IMG/VR virus record: IMGVR_UViG_3300021085_000177
Span: 1 to 26,819 of that record
Source of the DNA: a virus
DNA length: 26,819 bases
Direction: 5' to 3' (one strand)
The notes under the pieces are model-generated. The model was not told the DNA's origin. It saw nothing but the letters and a program-made list of their open reading frames with translations, and searched no databases. Positions 1-10,000 of the stretch are shown here, one piece after another (position 1 is the first letter of the stretch; each line of letters starts with the position of its first letter). Made by a program: the position numbers and the translations under genes.

Positions 1-141
1 GATGCTGGTGATTCTGGCGATGCTGGCGATGCTGGCGATGCTGGTGATGGTACTGGCGATACTGGTGATGGTACTGGCGATACTGGTGATGGTACTGGCG
101 ATGGTGATGGCGGCGATGGCGGCGATGGTGATGATGGCGGG
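1..141 (+). repeat. Asp/Gly-coding tandem repeats
   Basis: In-frame short repeats: 9-bp GATGCTGGC units, then a 21-bp unit (GATGGTACTGGCGATACTGGT split as 46-66 and 67-87, with a partial third at 88-102), then GGCGAT units. They encode an acidic Asp/Gly linker. The array is cut by the left edge, so its full length is unknown. Arrays like this change length by slippage and can collapse in short-read assemblies. Confidence 0.85.
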
Positions 142-585
142 TTTCAGATACCTAACTTAAATAGGCCCGCTGCAAAGGAAGAAACCCCGCAGGAAAAAGA
201 CAGTAGAGACCCAACAGACATAGACTACATGTATGACTTCCAGTCTATATTTGCTAATCCTGAACAAGCTAGGCGTTTCGGGCGTTCCTACGGGAGCGAT
301 ACACCTATACGTAAGGCTGAAGGTGGTCTACTAGAGGAGAACAGCGGGGCTACAGAGGCCGCAGAGATTCTAGGTAAAAACATAGAGGATATTACCTCCG
401 AAGACATTGATTTTGCAGTAGATTTAGTAGCGCAACAAACGGTTTTATCTGCCCCAAAAATGCAGTATGATAGCAATATTAATGATACGGTTGACTTCAA
501 TATGGGCGGTATGCTACGGCAACGCAAAAGAGTCTCCCGTGATAACTACACAGACGAGCTTTTAAAGCTGTTAGGAGAAGGTTAA
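1..585 (+). CDS. Asp/Gly-repeat structural-region protein, 5' end missing
   Basis: The reading frame is open from base 1, so the gene begins before the window; the ATG at 229 is internal, not a start. The visible 194 residues begin with about 47 residues of Asp/Gly/Ala/Thr repeats (DAGDAG, then DGTGDTG units), which should be a flexible, acidic linker. A charged segment follows, then a C-terminal domain with KAEGGLLEE and NMGGMLRQRKR. It ends in ELLKLLGEG, a tail echoed by the next protein (DLLKLLGINT). The stop codon overlaps the next ATG (TAATG), so the two are probably translationally coupled. Position at the head of the virion block suggests a structural or scaffolding role; no enzymatic motif is visible and I do not recognise the family. 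It could also be the end of a much larger tail or neck protein. Confidence 0.75.
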   Translation, partial: DAGDSGDAGDAGDAGDGTGDTGDGTGDTGDGTGDGDGGDGGDGDDGGFQIPNLNRPAAKEETPQEKDSRDPTDIDYMYDFQSIFANPEQARRFGRSYGSDTPIRKAEGGLLEENSGATEAAEILGKNIEDITSEDIDFAVDLVAQQTVLSAPKMQYDSNINDTVDFNMGGMLRQRKRVSRDNYTDELLKLLGEG

Positions 586-2360
586 TGGGTTGGTTCAGCG
601 ATATAGTAGACGGCGTCGGGTCAGCAATAGACATCGGACAAGATTTTATTGACAGTGAGTTTGGGGGAAACCTATTTAATTTAGGGTTGGGGTACCTAGC
701 TAAAGATGAGTTTGCGACTAAAACTCCTCAAGTAGGGTATCAGGGCAAGATTCCAGAATATACTGCTGTACGAGACCGTGTGCCTATGCCCGCTCCTGTT
801 GCGGGTCAAGTTCCTAGACGGCCCGGCGAATCGGGGCGTAGATACTTTTCTGACACTATATTTGCACAGACGCCCGAAGATAAGGTTCCTCTTACGCTTG
901 AACAAGCTAAAACGCTGAGTCAAGACTACGCACAAGAGTTGTCTACTAATCCGATAGCTACTCAGGACGAAGTGCTGTCCAAAAGATTCTTAGACCCTAA
1001 CGCCCCTGTACCCGTAGATGCTAACACCCGTACAGACACCAATGATACCGGCTCCCAAGACCCCGTGACTACAGACCCCGTGATTACTATGGCGGCAGGT
1101 GGTATAGCCTCCGCGCACAAGGGTTACTACCTAGGCGGTAAGACTGACGGCATGGCTGACGAAGTTCCCGCAACTATTGATGGTACGCAAGAAGCCCGTC
1201 TTAGTGACGGCGAGTTCGTTATTCCCGCTGATGTAGTAAGTCACTTAGGTAACGGCAATTCTGATGCAGGTGCAGAGCAGTTACACGGTATGATGGACGG
1301 TATACGTAAGGCACGGACTGGTAATTCCGAGCAGGGTAAACAAATAGACCCTAACAAGTTTATGCCTAAGATGGCTCAAGGCGGAATTGCACAGGCATAT
1401 AACAACGGCGGCCCCGTACAAAAATTTAATACCGGCTCCCAAGACCCCGTGACTACAGACCCCGTGACTACTACTGGTGGTACAGGTACTGGTGGTACAG
1501 GTACTGGTGGTACAGGTACTGGTGGTACAGGTACTGGTGGTACAGGTACTGGTGGTACAGGCGGTTCTACTGATAGTATATTTGATACTATCCCTGAAGA
1601 AGGCGGCGCTAACGCAGGGTTTGAGTCCTCCCTATCTAGCTGGGCGGGCGACTATGTCACCGACATGCTGGGTAGAGGCGCGGCGCTAGCAGATACTGGG
1701 TATGAAGCCTATACAGGGCCACTCAGTGCCGGAGCATCAGACTTACAAGAGCAGGCGTTTACTACCGCAGGAGGGTTAGATGCGGACACCGCTAACATGG
1801 GCATAGCTAGTTTCGGCGCAGACCAAGCGCAACAGTATATGAATCCATACCTTATGGCGTCGCTTAACCCTCAGTTGGACGAAGCCCGTAGGCAAGCAGA
1901 GATAGACCGTGTAGCTGCCGCAGGCCGACTTACTCGCGCAGGTGGTTTCGGTGGTTCTCGTCAGGCTATTATGGAATCAGAAGGGCTACGCAACCTACAA
2001 ACAAATCTTGCGGGCATAACAGGTAAAGGGTATGAAACCGCGTACGATGTAGCGCGAGATCAGTATAACAAAGAGCAAGCCGCCCGTAATAAGTATGGGT
2101 TTGATGTTATGGCACAGCAGGAGGGGCTTGGCGCTATCCAGAGAGGTATCGAGTCTGAAGGTATGGCCGCAGACTACGCGCAGTTCAGAGAAGAGCGAGA
2201 CTACCCCTACAAGCAAGTACAGTACATGCAGTCATTGTTGCAAAGCTTACCCCTCGAAGCACAGTCAAACTATTATACTGGGCCTAGCAGTGCAAGCGAA
2301 CTGGCCAAAGGCACCGCAGGCGTAGAAGATTTATTAAAATTACTAGGGATAAACACATGA
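585..2360 (+). CDS. Virion-associated protein with DGEFVIPADVV cassette
   Basis: A 591-aa protein in the virion block. Residues about 1-150 look like a soluble N-terminal region. A Pro/Thr/Asp linker (SQDPVTTDPV) leads into a conserved-looking cassette at about 165-282, containing MAAGGI, YYLGGKTDGMADEVPATI, LSDGEFVIPADVVSHLGNG and MAQGGI. The same SQDPVTTDPV linker follows, then six GTGGT repeats. The C-terminal half (about 340-591) is Ala/Gln/Arg-rich and helical, with GFGGSRQAIMESEG and YPYKQVQYMQ segments. I recall the DGEFVIPADVV block and this type of C-terminal half from marine phage structural genes, but the exact role (tail, neck or ejected protein) is unknown. It starts in the stop codon of the previous gene and overlaps the next start by 4 bp (ATGA). 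The C-terminus DLLKLLGINT resembles that of the upstream protein. Confidence 0.85.
   Translation: MGWFSDIVDGVGSAIDIGQDFIDSEFGGNLFNLGLGYLAKDEFATKTPQVGYQGKIPEYTAVRDRVPMPAPVAGQVPRRPGESGRRYFSDTIFAQTPEDKVPLTLEQAKTLSQDYAQELSTNPIATQDEVLSKRFLDPNAPVPVDANTRTDTNDTGSQDPVTTDPVITMAAGGIASAHKGYYLGGKTDGMADEVPATIDGTQEARLSDGEFVIPADVVSHLGNGNSDAGAEQLHGMMDGIRKARTGNSEQGKQIDPNKFMPKMAQGGIAQAYNNGGPVQKFNTGSQDPVTTDPVTTTGGTGTGGTGTGGTGTGGTGTGGTGTGGTGGSTDSIFDTIPEEGGANAGFESSLSSWAGDYVTDMLGRGAALADTGYEAYTGPLSAGASDLQEQAFTTAGGLDADTANMGIASFGADQAQQYMNPYLMASLNPQLDEARRQAEIDRVAAAGRLTRAGGFGGSRQAIMESEGLRNLQTNLAGITGKGYETAYDVARDQYNKEQAARNKYGFDVMAQQEGLGAIQRGIESEGMAADYAQFREERDYPYKQVQYMQSLLQSLPLEAQSNYYTGPSSASELAKGTAGVEDLLKLLGINT
1045..1083 (+). 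repeat. 39-bp direct repeat, left copy of cassette boundary
   Basis: Identical over 39 bp to 1429-1467, exactly 384 bp (128 codons) away and in the same reading frame; it encodes TGSQDPVTTDPV. The two copies bracket the DGEFVIPADVV cassette, so recombination between them would remove or duplicate the cassette without shifting the frame. Confidence 0.9.
1429..1467 (+). repeat. 39-bp direct repeat, right copy of cassette boundary
   Basis: Second perfect copy of the sequence at 1045-1083. It is followed within a few bases by the 15-bp GTGGT-coding array. Identity at the DNA level, including third codon positions, points to a recent duplication rather than selection on the peptide alone. Confidence 0.9.
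1473..1562 (+). repeat. 15-bp tandem repeat, six copies
   Basis: Six head-to-tail copies of ACTGGTGGTACAGGT (the last ends in C) encode a Gly/Thr linker. The core GGTGGTACAGGT recurs in the next gene at 2924-2950 in a 9-bp register, suggesting a shared origin or exchange between the linkers. Confidence 0.9.
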
Positions 2361-3946
2361 GCAATTTCAGTACCAAGGTAGACCGTACCGTTAAGGCGTA
2401 TCGAGGTAATCCCGAAGTCTTAGATGAAAGATATAAAGTCAGTAAAGACTTGGCAGACTTAATCGCCTACCAGCAATTGATGGAAGAGAAAGAAGCGTTG
2501 TCCAAAGCCGTTATGCTTCGAGAGGGTAAGCAGCCCTCGTCAATTAAAGATCAGTACGAAAAAAGCTTAGTTTCTGGTAGTAGGGACAGCATGATGGATA
2601 GAGCAGCCAGAGTTGGAAATATACCTCAAAATTTACAGGGGCAGCGTCCCATGCCACAGGGTATTGCCAGTAATCCACGCCCTCGACTTCCTCAACAGGG
2701 GCAGCGTCCCATGCCACAGGGTATTGCCAATAATCCACGTCCTAACATGCGGAATATGGCGCAAGGCGGAATCGTAGGGTTTCAAGCCGGTGGGGGTACT
2801 AGCCAGTCGGCGCTCCAGATACTTAATCAAACAGCCCAGCCTCAGCAGGGTACTTACGCAGGCCCCGCCCTTACGCCCAAACAAATGACCGCTATGGCAC
2901 TTAAACAGGCGCAGTCGAAATACGGTGGTACAGGTGGTACAGGTGGTACAGGTGCACGCCCCATAAACAAAACTACAACTTCTACTTCTACCACAAGTAA
3001 GAGTGTGGATGATCGCCTAAAAGAGTATGGTGTAGACAAATCCGATATTAATAAAGAGATTTTGCGTAGCGATACTACAGAAGTGTCAGACGCTATGGGG
3101 CCAAAGGCAATTGCCGCGCAACGCGAAATGGCTAGTAAGGATATTGAGGAGGAGAAGACCAAGGAACGTGATCGCCTGACAAAACGCTACGAAGGCGTCG
3201 GTATCCAAGCTGAATTACAGAGACAGATAGACGAACAGAAAAAACTTGACGCTTCTGCTACAGACCCAGCTAAAATGAAAAAAGATGACAGGAATGCCAT
3301 ACTGCGTGGCATGGCTCTAGGCGGTGTTCGAGGGTCTACTATAGCCCAGAATAAGTTAGCGGCCAACAGAGCAAAAGGCGATCAAGAACGTATAGACCGC
3401 GTAAGAAAAATGACTAATGAAAAGAATGTAGCTACGTTAAATTTACTTAAAGATGCAGACGCTGGGGCTGCTGACGCGTTTAAGGTATACGCAGAGATGC
3501 AGAGTAAAGCGTTTGATAGCCTAAAAGGTCTGAGTAGCGCAGATATTGCTGCCCGAGAACAGAGGTTTGCTAACGACATCAAGTACGACCAAGGTAAGAT
3601 GGGAAACATATTACGTGCAGTACAAGCGCAAGTAGCTGAAGATACAAGAAAACTAACGCAAGAATCGTTAACCCTCCAACAGCTCAATAGTATGATTGTA
3701 GCGCAAGCAGGCGCTATACAGAAGACTGAGGACATGCTACTCAAATCTCAGGAGCTAACTCGAGCGCGGATTGATTCTGAACTCCGCAATGCTCAGAACC
3801 TAAATTCTGATAAAGGTCGAGAGCGTATTGCGGCTGCTAAAGCAGAACTAAAGATATTAGATCAAAAGATATTAGATGCTACTATGCAATATTCAAGTTT
3901 AATGGAAAAAATGACTGGCATGCTAGAAAATATGATGGGTCAGTAA
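2357..3946 (+). CDS. Coiled-coil virion-region protein with MAQGGI motif
   Basis: A 529-aa protein that starts inside the stop codon of the upstream gene (ATGA). The N-terminal 80 residues are charged and helical. Next come two copies of a Pro/Gln-rich repeat (GQRPMPQGIANNPRP) and MAQGGIVGFQAGGG (about 135-148), the same type of Gly-rich motif seen twice in the previous protein. After a GGT linker, residues about 215-529 are strongly charged, with long helical or coiled-coil stretches rich in Lys, Glu, Gln and Ala, and a methionine-rich end (MEKMTGMLENMMGQ). No enzyme motif is visible. By position and composition it is a virion or internal-core protein, possibly a partner of the giant protein that follows. 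Function is not known to me. Confidence 0.8.
   Translation: MSNFSTKVDRTVKAYRGNPEVLDERYKVSKDLADLIAYQQLMEEKEALSKAVMLREGKQPSSIKDQYEKSLVSGSRDSMMDRAARVGNIPQNLQGQRPMPQGIASNPRPRLPQQGQRPMPQGIANNPRPNMRNMAQGGIVGFQAGGGTSQSALQILNQTAQPQQGTYAGPALTPKQMTAMALKQAQSKYGGTGGTGGTGARPINKTTTSTSTTSKSVDDRLKEYGVDKSDINKEILRSDTTEVSDAMGPKAIAAQREMASKDIEEEKTKERDRLTKRYEGVGIQAELQRQIDEQKKLDASATDPAKMKKDDRNAILRGMALGGVRGSTIAQNKLAANRAKGDQERIDRVRKMTNEKNVATLNLLKDADAGAADAFKVYAEMQSKAFDSLKGLSSADIAAREQRFANDIKYDQGKMGNILRAVQAQVAEDTRKLTQESLTLQQLNSMIVAQAGAIQKTEDMLLKSQELTRARIDSELRNAQNLNSDKGRERIAAAKAELKILDQKILDATMQYSSLMEKMTGMLENMMGQ
2635..2743 (+). repeat. Two-copy 60-bp-period repeat
   Basis: Copies at 2635-2683 and 2695-2743 differ at only two bases and are spaced exactly 60 bp apart. 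They encode a Gln/Pro-rich linker (QGQRPMPQGIA[SN]NPRP) just before the MAQGGI motif. Confidence 0.9.
2924..2950 (+). repeat. 9-bp repeat encoding Gly-Gly-Thr
   Basis: Three copies of GGTGGTACA. It shares its core with the 15-bp array at 1473-1562 in the neighbouring gene. Confidence 0.85.
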
Positions 3947-3981
3947 TAGCCCTTAAACACCATGTAACAACGTAGTGTGGT

Positions 3982-4012
3982 TACTAGCATTTCACTGGTA
4001 TACTACTAGCAT
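3982..4012 (+). promoter_or_regulatory. Candidate promoter with 9-bp direct repeats
   Basis: The 79-bp gap before the giant gene contains an extended -10 element, TGGTATACT (3996-4004), with no good -35 box. The 9-mer TACTAGCAT occurs at 3982-3990 and again at 4004-4012. The 22-bp period places both copies on the same face of the helix around the -10 box. This would give a short leader to the ATG at 4032. Promoter activity is inferred from motifs only. Confidence 0.35.
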
Positions 4013-4031
4013 AAGACAGTGAGTAGTGTGT

Positions 4032-7000
4032 ATGAATCAAATAGACGTTCTAAGCGCCCAGATAAGAAGGGCTAAAGCCGCTAACGACTTTGCATCAGTG
4101 CAAGTATTAGAGCAAGAACTTAACAGAGTATACTCAGAAGAGTCTAGCTGGCTGCCGGACGCAATAAACCGCGCTAACGATGCGGGGGACACTGCAAGTG
4201 CAGGATTACTACAACAACAACTAGACAGTTTTAACTTGTCTCCCAGCCCCACTACGCCTAATACTTTTGCGCCTAGTACTCTTACTCCCGCGCCTAGTAC
4301 TCTTACTCCTGCGCCTAATCCTCGTACCCCCGCACAGGCTTTTGCTGACCGCCAACCTCAATCTCCAGACGAAGCAGGTTTACTAGAAAACTTGTTAGCG
4401 GGCACAGCAGCGGGCGTAGTTAATCTAGCAGAAACCTCTGCGTTAGGTTTAGCTACTTTACAGGAAGAAGAAGCCGAGCTTCGGTCTCGTGAATTTATTC
4501 AAGGAGTTGGTGACGCTTTAACCCCCGACGCGGGTAATCCAGATGACTTTAGTTATAAATTAGGAACCGGCATAGGCTCTGTAGCCGGTGCTATAGGAGT
4601 CACTCTAGGTACTATATATGGTGCGGGTGCCTTGGGAGCATCAGCGGTTGCCGCAGGATTGTCGGGGGTTGCTGCTGGCACATTAACGACCGCGTTTGCA
4701 GGTGCTGGTGAAGCGAGTGAAAGGGCAAGAGCTTTTGGTGCTAGTGAAGACGAAAGAAACACAGCCGCCCTTAAAGGGTTTGGCGTAGGTACTTTAGAGC
4801 AAGTCCCCATACTTAAAATGCTACGTATTCCCGGAGTGTCTGAAGTGTTTAACAAGTTAGACGCAGACACTATAGGGCGAGTCGGTAGTGCCGTTGTTGC
4901 TGGTACTGGAGAAGCTGCTCAAGAAGCTGGTGCGGCAATACTACAAAACTTAATTGCTCAAGGGTACGACCCCGATCAAGTAGCGATTGACGCAGGAGTC
5001 TATGAAGAGGGGCAAGTCGGCGGTGCTACGGGCTTCTTTGTACAGCTTGTCGCAGACCAAATTACTGGCAGACGCGGTAAGGTACGAACAGGTATTAGTT
5101 CAGAACAAATTGATAATATTCAAGCCGAGACACAGGTTGATTCTGAGGATCGTCAGCTAGATTTAGGTTTGGATACTCCTGAGACGTTGGACTCGCCACC
5201 CACCGAAGAACAAGTAAACGAGTTACTGGATAGAGAAGTACTCGTAGACGAGAAAACCGGAGACCCTTACGTCATTGACGACGACGGGAACCGCGAGTAC
5301 TACATAGACCAAAAAGAACTAGCCAAGTTAGTAAATACTGATAGGCGTTTAACAGATGCCGAAGAAAGAAAAGTACTGAAGTATGCCGGTTGGAAGCGTA
5401 AAGTAGGGGCTGACAATTCAATAACTTTTGAAACCGAAACTGAAATGGCTTTGAGCCTATCTCCTGAACTTAAAGCATTCTTGGATAAGATGCGGGATAG
5501 AAAGACAGATGCAGAAGTAAAGATAGAGGCAGAATCAGACTTAGGCTTTATAGAAGACCTGTCGCAAGAAGAACAAGCAGCCTTGTTTGAAGATATGACC
5601 TTCGAGGAGCAGGAAGCCTTCGCCGCTAGAAATGTTCGTAAACAAGAAGCCGCTGAAGCAGAGGCGAGAACTCTTGCCGAGGCCCGAGAAGAAGGCCAGA
5701 TCACTCCCAGAGAAGACGACTTTATAGATCAAATAGACGCCTCCGAAACCGCTGAAATACAAGAATTAGTAGACGATGACGCCTACGCAGAAATACAAGC
5801 GGAAGAAGACATAAAGGCTCAAGAGCGAACGCGCACCGCAGATCAAAGGCAAGAGTTAGAGCAGGAATCAGAACTAGAAAGTATAACTGGTAGGGTAGAA
5901 GGTCGCACACTATCCGACACCGCTCGGCGTAGAGAAGCCATACTACAAGAAGTTATAGAGCAAAACCCCACAACTAATTACAACTCTTTGGGTAAAGCCT
6001 TCCAGAGTGCGCTAGAGGCCGAGGGCGTAACAGACTCAATAATTACTGAGACAGAAGCAGGTGCTATACAAAAAGCCGTTAACTTCCAACTCGCTGACCG
6101 CGACACAGAAGCGGGGAGGTTAGCCGCAGAGCAAGCTGAAGATGAAAAGCTAACCGCTGCGGACTCTGACGTGGCTGAAATGGAAGCGTTAATACCTGAG
6201 AAAGGAGCCAAACGTGGACTTACTACAGCAGTTGACACAGAAAGAGGTAGAGACAGCGTTCAAGATAGTCCAGCAGTCGTGGCAGGGGGAGAGACCCTTG
6301 AAGGTGCCAGAGATACTGCACCAACTGACGTTGCAGGATTGGACAGCCCTGTCGAAAGCACTAGCCCTGCTAGAACAGGAAAAGGAACTAAGCGTGGTGC
6401 ATTAACAACTACACCTGCGGTAGAAACAACTACACCTGCGGTAGAAACAACTACACCTGCGGTAGAAACAACTACCCCTGCGGTAAAGCCGAAAGCAAAG
6501 CCGAAAGCAAAGCCGAAAGCAAAGCCGAAAGCAAAGCCGAAAACAGATATGCAGAAGAAGCTGGAAGCGGTCGGGTTTGTCCCTTCTAGTGAGGATACGA
6601 CGGTAGCACCCACTATTAACCCAGAGACGGGGAAGTTCAGGTTTACTGGTAGGACTCGTTTTACTGTGAAGCCTCACGCAGCTTCGGGTAGAGATACGTC
6701 CAGAGCAAACGGATTAAAAAACACCCCAAGAAAAGATAAAGCCCCCGATGGGTACGATGCAGGGCAGAAAGAAGCATACAACGCGAACACTGTTGTGCAT
6801 AAGTACCTTAATCAATTTGACGATCTTGATAGCGCCTTGGATAGCGCCATATATGACGTGGCTGATCCTGAGAGTGTTGTATACAAAAAACCTAATAAAA
6901 AGTCTGGTGAAGTAGACCCGCTAGCACCCAACCTAGAATCTACCGGCGGAGAAAACGGGCAAAAGGTACTAGACTGGGCGACGAATAATTTAAGTGCTGA

Positions 7001-10000
7001 GACTATGCGACAGGTCAGGGCACGTATGGTTGATACGAAGGCACGTTTAAAGTTAGCGGAAGAAGGAATAATAAAGAAGGGCGAAGCTGCCGCTGCTGAT
7101 GCAGCTATGCTGGCAGAACGAGAGGCCGATGCAAGGACACAAGAAAGCCTGCAAGAGGTGGGTAGCGCCCAAGAAATAGCTGATGCCGAAGCAGACGCCG
7201 CAGAAGCACAGGAAATACTAGACACCGAGGGCAGGGTAGAAACAACTCGTGCTAAGACAGCAGATAAAAGTGCGAGGAAGAAAAAGGAAGTAAGTAAGCG
7301 AAAATCCGCCCAAGAATCTGCGGACGCTAACTTTGCCAAGGTTATAAACAACAATAGCTTAGATTACACTTCTACTAATAACAAAGGGTTACTGACCACC
7401 ACGGCTAAACGGAATGTTGAGCGGGCAGAGTCCTACGCTAACGCTAGCAGTGATCCAGAGACTAACTTAAAACAACTAGCGGAAGTGCTTGCTGTAAAAC
7501 GCGCTGAAGCTAAAAAGGCTAAAGCCGAAGCTAGAAATAAAGCTAAAAAAGATAGGCAAGACGCCAAGAAAGTTTCAGAAGCAGAGGCTAACTTAGACGC
7601 TCGTAAAGACGTTAAGCCTAAACCCAAGACTACTAAACAAGAAATAATAGATGCGGCTGTAGAGAAGTTTACAAAAGTTAAGGGCATAACACGAGAAGAC
7701 GTTATCGCTGCTTACAACTTAGCCATGCACGACGTACCCCGTAGTAAGAGAGATGCCGAATCCAAAAAGTTCTTTGCGGATGCCAGCCCTGACCTCATTA
7801 AAGAAAGCGCAAGAATATATAAAATACAAAAAGAGTTCGGGTACGATTTCCTAGAGTTAGATGTAGATGTTGCAGCAACTATGGATACGGACTTATCTAA
7901 AGACGTTATAGAGTTGTTATCCAAAGGAGATTTACCCGGCGCTATGCAGGCGCTTGCTAGAGGAACCAAGAATAACCGCGTTAAGCAGGTAATAAAAGCG
8001 TTATCTAACGTAGTTGATGGGGTAAAGGTAGAGGTAGTAAACACCGGAGACCTAGAAAGTATAGGGTACACTCCTAGAACAGATGATAATGTTATAGCAG
8101 GGGTATACGACGCGGACTCCAACACTATATTTATCAACTCCGACAACCCCCTTACAGTACATACTCTACTGCACGAGATTACTCACGCGGCTACTGTTGC
8201 TACGCTTAATAATCCGTCTGACCCCAACACCAAGAAAATACAAAAGCTATATAACGACCTCGTAGCAAGCGGCAAGATTAAGCAATTCGACAACATAACT
8301 AACATACGTGAATTTGTAGCAGAAGCATTTAGCAACCCAGCGTTTCAGCTTCGTCTGGCGGAATTAAACTCTCAGGGTAAGGATTACACTGCCTTACAGG
8401 CGTTTTTTGATGCGGTTACTAATATAGTGCGTAGAGCGTACGGCGCGGTAAAGCGTGCAGGGAGTAAGGTATCCGGTATTGGAGGAGACGTAAATGTAGA
8501 GTTTAGCGGCTCCGCTTTAACAGCAGTAGACCAAACTATACTGACCATGCTGTCCACCGACTCAAATTTTAGGGGTATGGATAAGCTAGCCGCGATGGAA
8601 ACGCAATCTGCTGTGAGAGACTTTACGGGGGAGGACAAATGGCGTCCCGCTACTTCTCCGTTGGCCAAGGCTATATTTAGAGGGTTAGAGCGTAAGTCAT
8701 CTTCTAGTAGTCAGAGACTTGCGACTTTGAGAGAGTTCTTCTTTAAAGGCGTAGACATGGCCAAGCAGCCTACTCAACTTGCACTTGGCGCACTTGACTT
8801 ACAGACTCTAGGAGATGTAGCCAGAAACACAGGGTTTGGGCAGCTAGGGTATGATTTGTATAGGGCAATTAGTGCGCAAAGGGTACAGATAGGTTTAGGG
8901 CAGAAATCCGTAGAGTCCGTACTAGTTAAATTTAGAGATTGGGCAAATTCCGTAGATAGTAAAGTAGTTGATTCGTTTAACACTCTAATATACAGCACTA
9001 AGTTTGGCGCTACTATATATGGAGTAGACCCCGAATTAAGTAAAGTAGACGCTAGAACTAGGTATGAAGGTAAAGAAGCTGGTGACGGCAGAGACTTGTT
9101 TGACGTGTGGTTAGACCAGCGAGAGCACTGGGATAATATAGGGGAGAGAGGGCAGGCGGAGTTCAGAAGACAACGCAAGCTGTATAAAGGGCAGTTCGAT
9201 GATCTGTTGGATGTGGTATTCGGGCAAATTGATAGTACTTCCGGCGACAACAAGGAATTAGCCGCAAAAATGAAGGACAGGATAGCCAGAGAGTTGGCGG
9301 GGAAAGGTGCTCTAGACGTGTACTTCCCGTTAGTACGGGAGGGAAAATACAAGGTAGCCTACAGTGTTAAGGTAGATGGTAAAGAACAACCCGTGTTTCT
9401 TATGTTCCAGACTAAAGGAGAGCAGGAAGCGGCGGCCTTAAACGCGGCGAAAGATGCTATAGGTGGAGTGGAGGGAGTCAGGACATACGATGCCGACATG
9501 GACATTAAGCAGTTCAACAAAACAGCTCCTTCTGGATCACTTGTGGCAGACATACTACAGCTACTAAGGGCTAATGATATTTCGCCGGATATACAGACTT
9601 CGGTGATGAACATGTTCATCAATACATTACCAGAGACTGCCTTCGCTAAGTCTCTACAAGGACGTAATAACGTGTACGGGTTTGAACCCAATGCAGCACT
9701 AGGCTTAGAGAAAAAAGGCTATAGCCTAGCCGCGCAAATAGCTAAGATTAGAAGCGCCGCAAAAATATCTGCTCTTAAAGAAAAAATAATTGAGGCGGCG
9801 GGAGACCCTAAGTCTATAGACCCTAAGTGGAAGAGTACTGCGTTACGTAACTATACCCGCAATGAACTGCTGGATAGGGCTGACTTTGCTCTGTCTGGGT
9901 CTCCAAACAATATGTTTGAGAAGGGCGCTAAGATTGCTAATCAGATAGCCTTCATATACACCATTGGTTTTAACGCGTCATCAGCACTTGTTAATTTGGC

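Noticed and set aside
229-585. Separate 118-aa gene starting at ATG 229
   Set aside because: The frame is open without a stop back to base 1 with coherent Asp/Gly repeats, and no ribosome site precedes this ATG, so it is an internal methionine.
6405-6545. Repeats as a CRISPR array
   Set aside because: Units are contiguous, in frame and without spacers; they encode a protein linker.
8774-9352. 192-aa open frame antisense to the giant gene
   Set aside because: Ser/Leu/Pro/Cys-rich shadow of the giant gene's codon pattern, no ribosome site and no protein-like domain. The same applies to the long antisense frames at 6812-7354, 5300-5704 and 7712-8146.
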